Source of the DNA: Streptomyces hiroshimensis
Lineage (GTDB): Bacteria; Actinomycetota; Actinomycetes; Streptomycetales; Streptomycetaceae
DNA length: 64,000 nucleotides
Direction of reading: 5' to 3'
Assembly: GCF_014650335.1 (NCBI RefSeq)
Contig: NZ_BMUT01000010.1
Coordinates: 216,154 to 280,153 of the forward strand
Of this stretch, positions 51,377 through 61,529 are shown piece by piece. The notes under the pieces are model-generated. The model saw only the letters and a list, made by a program, of their open reading frames with translations, searched no databases and was not told the origin of the DNA. Within the stretch, counting starts at the first letter, position 1; every line of letters begins with the position of its first letter. The position numbers and the translations under genes are program-made.

Positions 51377-52797
51377 CAGCCGGCGACCTCACCGTCGACG
51401 GCGAGCAGCTGCTCGGCCACCCGCTCCAGCCCCACCGACCTGGACGCCTTCACCAGCACGACGTCACCCGGGCGCAACTCGCTGCGCAACAGGTCGACCG
51501 CCGCCTGCGCGTCGGACACGTGCACCGACTCCTCACCCCACGAACCCTCGTTATAGGCGCCCATCTGCAGCCAGGCCGCTTCCCTGCCCCCGACTGCCAC
51601 GAGCTTGCTGACGTTGAGCCGGACGGCGAGCCGTCCGACCGCGTCGTGCTCGGCGAGTGACTCCTCACCGAGCTCGGCCATCTGACCGAGCACCGCCCAC
51701 GTGCGGGCCCCCTTCGCCGTGGCGGCGGTGCCCATGGCGGCCAGCGCGCGCAGCGCGGCTCGCATGGACTCGGGGTTGGCGTTGTAGGCGTCGTTGACGA
51801 TCGTCACGCCGTCCGCGCGCTCGGTGACCTCCATCCGCCAGCGGGAGAGCTGGCCCGCCTCGGAGAGCGCGGTGGCGATCTCTGTCACGGGCATGCCCAG
51901 CTCATGGGCGACGGCGGCGGCGGCGAGCGCGTTCGACACGTGGTGCTCACCGTACAGCCGCATGGTCACGGCGGCGCACCCGGTGGGTGTGTGAAGCGTG
52001 AAGGAGGGCTGTCCGGCGGCGGTCAGGCGGACGTCCTCGGCGCGCACGTGGGCGTCGGGGGACTCGCCGAACAGGACGACGCGGGCCTTGGTACGGGCGC
52101 TCATGGCGCGCACCAGCGGGTCGTCGGCGTTGAGCACCGCGACGCCGCCGGCGTCCGCCGGGGGCAGCGCCTCGACGAGCTCGCCCTTGGCCACGGCGAT
52201 CTGCTCGCGGCCGCCGAACTCGCCGACGTGGGCGGTGCCGACGTTGAGGACGACGCCGATGCGCGGCGGGGTCAGCTCGGTGAGGTAGCGGATGTGGCCG
52301 ATGCCGCGGGCGCCCATCTCCAGCACGAGGGTGCGGGTCTCGGGGCCGGCGGACAGGGCCGTCAGCGGCAGCCCGAGCTCGTTGTTGAGCGAGCCGGGGG
52401 TCCACACGGTGGGGCCGAGCCGCTGCAGCAGCTGGGCGATCAGGTCCTTGGTGCTGGTCTTGCCGGCGGAGCCGGTCAGGGCCACCACGTCGGTGCCGAG
52501 CTTGTCCACGACGGCGCGGGCGAGGGCGCCGAGGGCGGCCACGACGTCCGGGACGACGATGGCGGGGACGCCGACGGGGCGGGTGGCCAGGACGGCCACG
52601 GCGCCGTCGGCGACGGCGCGCTCGGCGTAGTCGTGGCCGTCGACGCGCTCGCCGGCGATGGCGGCGAAGAGGCTGCCGGGCCGCACGTCACGGGAGTCGC
52701 GCACGACCGGGCCTTCGGCCATGCGGCCGGGGTCCGGTATGTCGTGCTGCTGCCCGCCGGTGATGGCGGCGATCTCGGCGAGGGACAGAGCGATCAC
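51376..52797 (-). CDS. murF: UDP-MurNAc-tripeptide D-alanyl-D-alanine ligase
   Basis: A 473-aa Mur ligase completing the stem pentapeptide. The P-loop GSAGKTSTKDL is at about 108-118, the central domain includes NNELGLPLTAL, and the third domain has NDAYNANPESMRAAL, a MurF hallmark. It is 65 nt downstream of murE and overlaps mraY by 1 nt. Confidence 0.97.
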   Translation of the reverse strand: MIALSLAEIAAITGGQQHDIPDPGRMAEGPVVRDSRDVRPGSLFAAIAGERVDGHDYAERAVADGAVAVLATRPVGVPAIVVPDVVAALGALARAVVDKLGTDVVALTGSAGKTSTKDLIAQLLQRLGPTVWTPGSLNNELGLPLTALSAGPETRTLVLEMGARGIGHIRYLTELTPPRIGVVLNVGTAHVGEFGGREQIAVAKGELVEALPPADAGGVAVLNADDPLVRAMSARTKARVVLFGESPDAHVRAEDVRLTAAGQPSFTLHTPTGCAAVTMRLYGEHHVSNALAAAAVAHELGMPVTEIATALSEAGQLSRWRMEVTERADGVTIVNDAYNANPESMRAALRALAAMGTAATAKGARTWAVLGQMAELGEESLAEHDAVGRLAVRLNVSKLVAVGGREAAWLQMGAYNEGSWGEESVHVSDAQAAVDLLRSELRPGDVVLVKASRSVGLERVAEQLLAVDGEVAG

Positions 52798-52862
52798 TGA
52801 GATTTACCTCCGGCCGTTCGGGAGAGCTTCCGGGGGGAGGGTTGTGCGCGCATGGCGGTCTG

Positions 52863-54560
52863 TCATCCCTGGTCGTTCCGGTGCGTGGGCAACGAGCGCA
52901 GTCGCGCGGCTTCGATCGCCTCGCGCAGCACCTGTCGGTCGTCGAAGGAGCGGACGACGCCGTTGATGTCCTGGCCCTGCTCGTGGCCCTTGCCGAGGAC
53001 GAGGACGACGTCCTTGGCCTCGGCCCGGGCGACCGCGGCGGCGATCGCGTCGGCCCGGTCCTCCAGCAGCAGGACGGTGCCGCGCTCGTGGACGGGCACC
53101 TCGGCGGCGCCCTGGAGCATGGCGGCGAGGATCGCGAGCGGGTCCTCGGAGCGGGGGTTGTCGGAGGTCAGCACGGCGGTGTCGGCGAGCCGGGCGAGGG
53201 CTGCGCCCATGGGGGCGCGCTTGGTGGTGTCGCGGTCGCCGCCGCAGCCGAGGACGGCGTGGATCCGGCCCTCGCAGACCTTGCGCAGCGCGCGGAGAAC
53301 CGATTCGACGGCGTCCGTCTTGTGCGCGTAGTCGACCACGGCCAGGTAGGGCTGGCCGGCGTCGACGCGCTCCAGGCGGCCGGGCACGCCGGGCACGGCG
53401 GCGACGCCGTCGGCGGCGGTCTGCGGGTCGATCCCGGCCGCGACGAGGGCGACGACGGCCGCGAGGGCGTTGGCGACGTTGAACGGGCCGGCGAGGGGCG
53501 CCTTGGCCCGCACGCGCTCGCCCTGCGGGCCGAGGATCGTGAAGACGGAGTCGAACGGGCCGATCTCGACGCCGTCCGCGCGCCAGTCGGCGTCGGGGTG
53601 GCCCTCGGCGGAGAAGGTGGTCACCGGCACCTCGGACTCGCCGGAGGCGAGCCTGCGGCCGTACTCGTCGTCGAGGTTGACGACGCCGGCGCGGCTGCGG
53701 GCCTTGGTGAAGAGCTCCGCCTTGGCCTGGAAGTAGTCCTCCATGCCGGAGTGGAACTCCATGTGCTCCGGGCTGAGGTTGTTGAAGACCGCGACGTCGA
53801 AGACGCAGCCGTCGACGCGCCCCAGGCGCAGGGCGTGGCTGGAGACCTCCATGGCCACCGAGCGGACGCCGCGCTCGCGCATGACGGCGAAGAGCGCCTG
53901 CAGGTCGGTGGCCTCGGGGGTGGTGCGCTCGGACTTGATCCGCTCGTCGCCGATCCGGGACTCGACGGTGCCGATCAGGCCCGTCATCGCCCCGGCCGCC
54001 CGCAGCCCGCCCTCGATGAGGTAGGCCGTGGTGGTCTTGCCGGAGGTGCCCGTGATGCCGATCTGCAGCAGCTCCTGCCCCGGCCGGCCGTAGATCGTGG
54101 CGGCCAGCTCGCCCATGACGGCGCGCGGGTCGGCCACGGTGAGCACGGGCAGCCCGGTGGCGGCGGCGCGCTCGGCGCCCGCGGGGTCGGTCAGCACGGC
54201 GACGGCGCCGAGACCGGCGGCCTGGGCGGCGAAGTCGGCGCCGTGGAAGCGGGCGCCGGGCAGGGCCGCGTAGACGTCGCCCTGCCGCACGGCCCGGGAG
54301 TCGTGGGTGATGCCGGTGACGGCGGCCCCGGGGCCCTGTGGCGCGGGGATGCCCAGCTGACCGGCCAGCTCCGCCAGGGGCGCGGGGCGGACATGGGTGG
54401 GACGGGGCGCACCCGCGGGAACGGCGGGGGCGCCCTGGGGGCTGGTGTGGGACTGATCAGCGTGTGGCACGGCGGTGAGCGTACCGGGCGCACCCGCTCC
54501 GTCGCGAAGCGAGGGGCGCCCCGGGCCGCGGTTCCCCGGATCGGGAGTGATGGTCGTCAC
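52863..54560 (-). CDS. murE: UDP-MurNAc-L-Ala-D-Glu:DAP ligase, with N-terminal extension
   Basis: A 565-aa Mur ligase from GTG 54560 (VTTITPDPG), 14 nt after ftsI; from memory, Streptomyces homologues share this N-terminus. The P-loop is ITGTSGKTTTAY and the diaminopimelate-recognition motif DNPRSEDP is present, indicating DAP rather than lysine addition. The first ~70 residues are a Pro/Ala-rich extension before the UDP-binding domain (usual length about 490-510). A later GTG at 54470 would shorten it by 30 residues but has no ribosome binding site. Confidence 0.95.
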   Translation of the reverse strand: MTTITPDPGNRGPGRPSLRDGAGAPGTLTAVPHADQSHTSPQGAPAVPAGAPRPTHVRPAPLAELAGQLGIPAPQGPGAAVTGITHDSRAVRQGDVYAALPGARFHGADFAAQAAGLGAVAVLTDPAGAERAAATGLPVLTVADPRAVMGELAATIYGRPGQELLQIGITGTSGKTTTAYLIEGGLRAAGAMTGLIGTVESRIGDERIKSERTTPEATDLQALFAVMRERGVRSVAMEVSSHALRLGRVDGCVFDVAVFNNLSPEHMEFHSGMEDYFQAKAELFTKARSRAGVVNLDDEYGRRLASGESEVPVTTFSAEGHPDADWRADGVEIGPFDSVFTILGPQGERVRAKAPLAGPFNVANALAAVVALVAAGIDPQTAADGVAAVPGVPGRLERVDAGQPYLAVVDYAHKTDAVESVLRALRKVCEGRIHAVLGCGGDRDTTKRAPMGAALARLADTAVLTSDNPRSEDPLAILAAMLQGAAEVPVHERGTVLLLEDRADAIAAAVARAEAKDVVLVLGKGHEQGQDINGVVRSFDDRQVLREAIEAARLRSLPTHRNDQG

Positions 54561-54574
54561 GGCCGGCCCCGGGC

Positions 54575-56518
54575 TCACTGGTCGTCGTAGCTCACCGGCA
54601 GCCGGGGCGGCTGGGTGCCGGAGGGGGGTACCTGCAGGGTCTTCAGGGCGAACTCCATCACCTGCTTGTAGACGGGTCCGCAGATCTGGCCGCCGAAGTA
54701 ATTGCCCTTGGTGGGGTTCTGGATGGCGCAGTAGACGGTGACGCGCGGCTGGTCGGCGGGGGCGAAGCCGGCGAAGGAGGCGGTGTAGCCGTGGTAGCGG
54801 CCGGTGCGCGGGTCCACCCGGTTGGAGGTGCCGGTCTTCCCCGCGACGCGGTAGCCGGGGATCTTGGCCTTGTTGCCGGTGCCCTCGCGGTCGTCGACGA
54901 CGGACTCCAGCATCGTGGCGAGCTCCCGGGCGGTGCGGTCGCTGACCACCCGGGTGCGCTCGGGGACGGGCGCGGGCGTGAAGCGGCCGTCCGGCCCCTT
55001 GGTGCCGCGCACGAGCGTGGGCCGGATGCGCTCGCCGCCGTTGGCGATCGTGGAGTAGACGGAGGCGGCCTGGACGGCGTTGAGGGACAGGCCCTGGCCG
55101 AACGGGATGGTGTACTGCCGGGAGCCCTGCCACTTGGCCGGCTGGGCGAGGATGCCGGGCGTCTCGCCCGGGAAGCCCAGGCCGGTGGGCTCGCCGATGC
55201 CGAACTTGCGCAGGTAGGAGTAGAGGACCTGGTTGGCCCGGCCCTGGTCCTTGCCGAGCTGCTCGGCGGCGAGGATGGTGCCGATGTTGCTGGACTTGGC
55301 GAGCACGCCGTTGAGCGTCAGGTGCCAGGTCGGGTGGTCCATGTCGTCGGCGAAGGAGCGGTCGGCGCGCGGCAGCCGGTTGGGCACCTCGACGTGCGTG
55401 TCGGGCGTGGCGGCGCCCTCCTCCAGAACGGCGGCCATGGTCATCACCTTGCTGACGCTGCCGGGCTCGTAGGCGTCCTGCAGGGCGGCGTTGCCGAGGG
55501 CGGCGCTGTCGGCGTGGGCGAGGTCGTTGGGGTCGTAGCCGGGGGCGTTGGCCATGGCCAGGATCTCGCCGGTGCGGTTGTCCTGGACGACGACGTAGCC
55601 GCGGTCGGCCCCGGACTCCTGCACCTGACGGGTGATGGCGCTCTGGGCGGCCCACTGGATGTCCCGGTCGATGGTCAGCTCGATGTCCGAGCCGGGCACG
55701 GCGGGCTGCTCCTTGACGTCGCCGGTGGGCACCTGGCGGCCGCCGGACTGGGCGTAGACGAGCTTGCCGTCCTGGCCCGCGAGCACACGGTCGTACTGGG
55801 CCTCGATACCGCCGCCCCCGCGGCCCTCCGCGTTCACGAAGCCCAGTATCCCGGCCGCGAGGCCGCCGTTGGGGTAGACGCGCTTGCTGTGCGGTTCTCT
55901 GTTGACCCCGGCGAGGACGTCGGCGCCCTCCTTGCGCTGCGCCCTGGCCGCGGACGCCTTCTTCAGCTCCTTGATCCGGTTCCAGACCTTGGGGGTCTGC
56001 CGGCGGGCGAGGACGACGTACTTCGACTTGGGGTTGGCGGTGAGCCTCTGCTCCAGCACCGAGGGGCGCTCGCCGAGGACGGGCGCGAGCAGGGCGGCGG
56101 CCTGGCGGGCGGCGCCCTCGGCCTTGATCCGCTCGGGGGTCAGCAGGTCGGGCGCGGCGGTGATGTCGTAGGCGTCGACGGTGGTGGCGAGGTCGATGCC
56201 GGAGCGGTCGGTGACGGTGCCGCGCTCGGCGGCCAGGGTGACCGGGATGTACCGGTTGACGTTGGCGCGGGCCGCGTAGGCGCTCGCGTCGAAGGCCTGC
56301 ACCTGCAGCAGCCGGACGGTGAAGACGAGCAGGACGAGCGTGAGCCCGAGGCCGACCAGGCGCAGCCGCGGCCGGGGGCTGCCGAGCTTCAGGGGCCGCT
56401 CCCCGGCGGCCTTCAGGCGCGCCGGGCGGGGGCGGGCCTGGGGGCGGGCGGGCTCGGGGACGCGGCGGCGGGCCGGCCCGGACTGCCTGGGGGGCCGGCC
56501 CCCGGGGTTCTGCGGCAC
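54575..56518 (-). CDS. ftsI: Class B penicillin-binding protein FtsI (PBP3)
   Basis: A 647-aa septal transpeptidase from GTG 56518. An Arg/Pro-rich cytoplasmic tail (about 1-50) precedes one helix at about 53-72 and a pedestal domain. The transpeptidase domain has Ser354-Val-Ser-Lys (SxxK), SSN in AKSSNIGT, and KTGTS in RVAGKTGTSNR. It cross-links septal peptidoglycan with FtsW and is the target of beta-lactams. The order ftsL-ftsI-murE is standard. Confidence 0.97.
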   Translation of the reverse strand: MPQNPGGRPPRQSGPARRRVPEPARPQARPRPARLKAAGERPLKLGSPRPRLRLVGLGLTLVLLVFTVRLLQVQAFDASAYAARANVNRYIPVTLAAERGTVTDRSGIDLATTVDAYDITAAPDLLTPERIKAEGAARQAAALLAPVLGERPSVLEQRLTANPKSKYVVLARRQTPKVWNRIKELKKASAARAQRKEGADVLAGVNREPHSKRVYPNGGLAAGILGFVNAEGRGGGGIEAQYDRVLAGQDGKLVYAQSGGRQVPTGDVKEQPAVPGSDIELTIDRDIQWAAQSAITRQVQESGADRGYVVVQDNRTGEILAMANAPGYDPNDLAHADSAALGNAALQDAYEPGSVSKVMTMAAVLEEGAATPDTHVEVPNRLPRADRSFADDMDHPTWHLTLNGVLAKSSNIGTILAAEQLGKDQGRANQVLYSYLRKFGIGEPTGLGFPGETPGILAQPAKWQGSRQYTIPFGQGLSLNAVQAASVYSTIANGGERIRPTLVRGTKGPDGRFTPAPVPERTRVVSDRTARELATMLESVVDDREGTGNKAKIPGYRVAGKTGTSNRVDPRTGRYHGYTASFAGFAPADQPRVTVYCAIQNPTKGNYFGGQICGPVYKQVMEFALKTLQVPPSGTQPPRLPVSYDDQ

Positions 56519-56522
56519 AGCG

Positions 56523-57002
56523 TCACCTGCCGGTGGTCGGGGTGGTCGGCACTGCGGTGGGGGCGGGCATCAGGGCCGGCACGGGGGCCGGCGGCGGCGC
56601 GGGGACGGCCGGTGCGGGCGCGCGGTACGCCACGGGGTCGGCCGCGGGGGCGTCCCCGGCCGGGGACGGCGAGCCGCGGACGGTGCCGTCGGGGCTGAGG
56701 AAGGCGGGGTTGCCGCCGGGGATCATGCCGAGGTCGCGGGCGCGGCGCTCCAGGGCGTCGGGGGCGGCGAGCTGGTCGACCTCCTGCTGGAGGGCCTGCT
56801 GCTCGTCGGTGAGCTCGGTGGTCTTGCGCTGGAGGCGGGAGAGTTCGAAGGAGCCCTGGTTGAGGGCGGAGTTCAGCAGGAGGAGCGAGATCAGGCCGGA
56901 GCCGAGCAGCACCACCACGAGGAGGACGAAGGGGGTGCGCTTGGCCCCGACGGGACCCACCAGGCGGCCCAGCCGGGTGCCCCGGCGGGCGGCCGGGGTC
57001 AC
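56523..57002 (-). CDS. ftsL: Cell division protein FtsL (septum formation initiator-like)
   Basis: A 159-aa bitopic protein from GTG 57002, overlapping the rsmH stop by 4 nt. One helix spans about 24-46, followed by a short coiled coil (about 48-80, LQRKTTELTDEQQALQQEV) and a motif ALERRARDLGMI typical of FtsL/DivIC. The C-terminal 60 residues are Pro/Ala-rich and probably disordered. It bridges FtsQ and FtsW/FtsI. Confidence 0.9.
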   Translation of the reverse strand: MTPAARRGTRLGRLVGPVGAKRTPFVLLVVVLLGSGLISLLLLNSALNQGSFELSRLQRKTTELTDEQQALQQEVDQLAAPDALERRARDLGMIPGGNPAFLSPDGTVRGSPSPAGDAPAADPVAYRAPAPAVPAPPPAPVPALMPAPTAVPTTPTTGR

Positions 57003-57958
57003 CGGATGTCCTCGCGGATGCGTTCGGCGCCGCGCAGCCGCGCGGGGGCGGCCCGGCGGTTCTCGGCGACCTCTTCCTCGGTGGGCAGTTCGGCGCCGCG
57101 GGTGAGCAGCTTCAGGCGGGGCTGGTAGCGCTCGGGGACGACGGGCAGGCCGGGCGGCGCGGTGCTGGTGGCGCCGGCGGCGAAGACCTGCTTGACGATG
57201 CGGTCCTCCAGGGACTGGTAGGACAGCACGGCGATGCGGCCGCCGACGGCGAGCGCGGCGACGGCGGCGGGGATGGCCGCCTCGACGCTGGCCAGCTCGG
57301 CGTTGACCTCGATGCGCAGGGCCTGGAAGGTGCGCTTGGCGGGGTTGCCGCCGTGCCGCTTGGCGGCCTGCGGCAGGGCCTCGCGGATGACGTCCACGAG
57401 CCGGGCGCTGTTGCTGAACGGCTCCTTGGCGCGCTCGCGGACGATCGCCTCGACGATCCTGCGGGCCTGCTTCTCCTCGCCGTAGGCGCGCAGGATGCGC
57501 ACCAGGTCGCCGGGGGCGTACGTGTTGAGGACCTCGGCCGCGCTGATGCCCGCCGTCTGGTCCATGCGCATGTCCAGCGGGGCGTCCTGCGCGTAGGCGA
57601 AGCCACGGTCGGCCTCGTCCAGCTGCATGGAGGAGACGCCGAGGTCGAACAACACGCCCTGGACCTTGGGGATGCCGAGCCGCTCCAGCACCTCGGGCAG
57701 CTCGTGGTAGACGGCGCGCACCAGCGTGGCGCGCTCCCCGTACGGCTTGAGGCGGTCGCCGGCGAGCTCCAGGGCGGTGGGGTCCCGGTCGAGGGCGACG
57801 AGCCGGGCCTCGGGGAAGGACTTGAGCAGCGCCTCGCTGTGCCCGCCGGCGCCCAGGGTGCAGTCGACGACGACGGCACCGGGCTCGGTGAGAGCGGGAG
57901 CGAGCATGTCCAGGCAGCGCTGGAGCATGACGGGGACGTGTCGCGCGTTGCTGCTCAT
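56999..57958 (-). CDS. rsmH: 16S rRNA m4C1402 methyltransferase RsmH
   Basis: A 319-aa SAM-dependent methyltransferase from ATG 57958, preceded by AGAAGGG. The SAM site is DCTLGAGGHSEALL, LFDLGVSSMQLDEADRGF is family-specific, and the C-terminus has VLSYQSLEDRIVKQ. It modifies C1402 of 16S rRNA. It is the first gene of the dcw cluster here, with no mraZ upstream, and carries a roughly 210-nt predicted leader. Confidence 0.97.
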   Translation of the reverse strand: MSSNARHVPVMLQRCLDMLAPALTEPGAVVVDCTLGAGGHSEALLKSFPEARLVALDRDPTALELAGDRLKPYGERATLVRAVYHELPEVLERLGIPKVQGVLFDLGVSSMQLDEADRGFAYAQDAPLDMRMDQTAGISAAEVLNTYAPGDLVRILRAYGEEKQARRIVEAIVRERAKEPFSNSARLVDVIREALPQAAKRHGGNPAKRTFQALRIEVNAELASVEAAIPAAVAALAVGGRIAVLSYQSLEDRIVKQVFAAGATSTAPPGLPVVPERYQPRLKLLTRGAELPTEEEVAENRRAAPARLRGAERIREDIR

Positions 57959-58152
57959 GCGCCCTTCTGAGTTAGGGGTGCCCGGGGCGCGCGCAGGCGT
58001 CCGTATCCCCGGGTCCCCGCCCGCTCCAAGGGGAAGCAGCCTGCCCGGCACCGGGGAAGGGGCGCCGGGCGACCGGGGAGCGGGAGGAGGCCGAGGGGTA
58101 CGTCCGCGTCGCGCACGTGCGGGTTTTCGGTGTCCAGGGGGAGCGTCAGGCC

Positions 58153-58194
58153 TCCCACTTCGCGCCACTTTAGTCCACTCGTCCCCCCGGTCAA
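58153..58194 (-). promoter_or_regulatory. Candidate dcw promoter with three 10-bp-phased TGGNN boxes
   Basis: On the minus strand TTGACC (58189-58194) and TAAAGT (58167-58172) have a 16-bp spacer, a good sigma-HrdB-type promoter. TGGAC (58173-58177), TGGCG (58163-58167) and TGGGA (58153-58157) recur exactly every 10 bp across and just downstream of the -10. This spacing is that of MraZ operators (TGGGN with 5-bp gaps). The remainder of 57959-58389 is GC-rich with no ORF I can support. Confidence 0.6.
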
Positions 58195-58389
58195 CCAACC
58201 GGCCAGCGCGTCCCGGGACGGGCGCGGCGCGGGGGGTGCCCACAGGTGCACATGGCGGGAAATGTGCCGTTCACCCGGACGGCCGCAGGGCCGCCACCCT
58301 TGTGGCTTACCTCACAGAGGGCCCTGTGAGCGGGGTTTTGTGGCCGGCGTAACGGGCCTCGGGGCGCTGCGCCGACTACCGTCGTTCAT

Positions 58390-58941
58390 ATGTCGATATC
58401 CGCGTCCCAGCCGGCGCCCCAGAGCTCCGACAACGCCCGACAGCCGACGGTCACGGACCGTCTCGTTCAGGCCAACGCCGAGTACGCCTCGCACTTCTCC
58501 GACCCGGGCATGGACGCCCGCCCCGTCCTCAAGGTCGCCGTCGTCGCCTGTATGGACGCCAGGCTCGACCTGCACGCGGCCCTGGGCCTGGAGCTCGGCG
58601 ACTGCCACACCATCCGCAACGCGGGCGGCGTCGTCACCGACGACATCATCCGCTCGCTGACCATCAGCCAGCGCGCGCTCGGCACCCGCTCCGTCGTCCT
58701 CATCCACCACACCGGCTGCGGTCTGCTGACCCTGACCGAGGACTTCCGCCACGAGATCGAGGCGGAGGTCGGGCAGCGCCCGGCGTGGGCGGTGGAGGCC
58801 TTCAAGGACCTGGAGCAGGATGTCCGGCAGTCCATGCAGCGCGTACGGACCTCGCCGTTCCTGCCCCACACCGACGACGTCCGGGGTTTCATCTTCGATG
58901 TGACGACGGGTCTGCTGCGCGAGATCGACCCGCAGCACTGA
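58390..58941 (+). CDS. Beta-carbonic anhydrase
   Basis: A 183-aa zinc enzyme interconverting CO2 and bicarbonate. Zinc ligands Cys54, His107 and Cys110 are in ACMDARLD and HHTGCG, with Asp56/Arg58 as the catalytic dyad. An N-terminal Ser/Gln-rich segment (about 1-20) precedes the fold. It belongs to the short beta-CA group common in actinobacteria. It is divergent from rsmH, and a separate promoter must lie in the 431-bp gap. Confidence 0.93.
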   Translation: MSISASQPAPQSSDNARQPTVTDRLVQANAEYASHFSDPGMDARPVLKVAVVACMDARLDLHAALGLELGDCHTIRNAGGVVTDDIIRSLTISQRALGTRSVVLIHHTGCGLLTLTEDFRHEIEAEVGQRPAWAVEAFKDLEQDVRQSMQRVRTSPFLPHTDDVRGFIFDVTTGLLREIDPQH

Positions 58942-59097
58942 TTGTCCACAGGCGGTGACGCGGCGCCGCGCGGGCGGCGAGAATGCGGAGAGGACGCCGC
59001 CCTGGTGTGACGAGCGGGGTGCGGTGTCCGTAATCGGGGGCGGGCCGGTCCGTGGCTTACGGACCGCAAGCCCGCAGGACGGGCCGAGGAGGGCCGG

Positions 59098-60131
<1,034 letters not shown>

Positions 60132-60135
<4 letters not shown>

Positions 60136-61529
60136 TGGGCCCGGGGGAGGGCCCGGATCCCGGCCGCCCGGGCCGGGGGGCCGCAGCGGGCAGCGGCGGC
60201 CTGTGGGCGGCGCTGGGCGGGCTGACCACCCGCGGCCGCTCCTTCCTGGCGGCCGGCATCGCGGCCGCCTCCTGTTCCTACGTGCTCGGCCAGGCCGATC
60301 TGCTGCGGGTCGGGCTGTTACTGGCCGTCCTGCCCCTGCTCTGCGTGACCGTGCTGCACCGCACCCGCCACCGCGTCACGGGCAGCCGCCGCCTCGCGCC
60401 CGCCCGCGTCCCCGCCGGCGCCGAGGCCCGCGTCCGGCTGCGGATCGACAACGTCTCCCGGATCCCCACCGGCCTGCTGATGCTCCAGGACCGGGTGCCC
60501 TACGTCCTGGGCTCGCGCCCCCGCTTCGTGCTGGACCGCATCGAGCCCGGCGGCCGGCGCGAGGTGTCCTACCGCGTCCGCTCCGATCTGCGCGGCCGCT
60601 ATCCCCTCGGCCCGCTGCAGCTGCGGCTGACGGACCCCTTCGGCATGTGCGAGCTGGCCCGCGGCTTCAGCGCGTACGACACGCTGACGGTCGTGCCGCA
60701 CACCGAGCCGCTGCCCCCGGTGCGCCTGGGCGCCCCGGGCTCGGGCCACGGCGACGGCCTGCGCCGCTCCCCCGCCCTGGCCGGCGAGGACGACGTCATC
60801 CCCCGGGGCTACCGCCACGGAGACGACCTGCGCCGTGTCCACTGGCGCTCCACCGCGCGCCACGGCGAGCTCATGGTGCGCCGCGAGGAGCAGCCGCGCC
60901 GGGCCCGCTGCACCGTGCTGCTCGACACCCGCCGCACGGCCTACGAGGGCGCGGGCCCCGGCTCGTCCTTCGAGTGGGCGGTCTCGGCGGCCGCCTCCGC
61001 CGCGGTGCACCTGCTGGGGCGCGGCTTCTCCGTGCAGCTGCTCACCGACACCGGGGGCGCGGTCCCCGGCCCGGGCGCCCCCGGCGAGTACGGCGGCCGC
61101 CCCGGTTCTCCCCACGACTCCGCGGATGCGGCGGGCCTGCTGCTGGAGTCCCTCGCGGCCGTGGAGCACTCGGAGGGCGCCTGCCTCTCCCCCGCCCTGG
61201 GCTCCCTGCGCGGCGAGGGCGGGCTGCTCGTGGCGTTCTTCGGCGGCCTCGACGAGCAGCAGGCGGCCCTGGCCGCCCGGATGCGCGGGCGCGGCGGCAC
61301 CGCCGTCGGCTTCGTCCTCGACCCGGCCGCCTGGCGGGGGGACCCCCGGGGCCAGGGCGCGGCCGAGCAGCGGCTGCAGGTGCTGCGGGAGGCGGGCTGG
61401 ACGGCGCTGCCCGCCGGTCCCGGGGCCTCGCTGCCCGACCTGTGGCGGCTGGCGGCCGGGCCGGGCCTCACCGCCCCGGCAGGCTTCCCCGGCTCCCCCG
61501 GGGCGGGCACGGCGGGAGGGCCGGCATGA
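60132..61529 (+). CDS. DUF58 protein; contains a TTA codon
   Basis: A 465-aa membrane-linked protein. GTG 60132 overlaps the moxR stop by 4 nt; ATG 60135 is equally possible. Two helices near residues 35-80 precede the DUF58 region with DDLRRVHWRSTAR, a MIDAS-like vWA-related domain. Codon 63 (60318-60320) is TTA, rare in Streptomyces and dependent on the bldA tRNA. Because the downstream gene overlaps it by 4 nt, a stall there could also limit the transglutaminase. Its partner function is unknown. Confidence 0.92.

Noticed and set aside
57959..58389. An mraZ gene upstream of rsmH
   Set aside because: No ORF with the MraZ (AbrB-like) motifs exists in the interval, and the next gene upstream is carbonic anhydrase on the other strand.
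58942..59097. Small RNA or extra ORF between carbonic anhydrase and moxR
   Set aside because: Only 156 bp, no convincing start/stop pair with a ribosome binding site and no strong hairpin; probably the moxR promoter.
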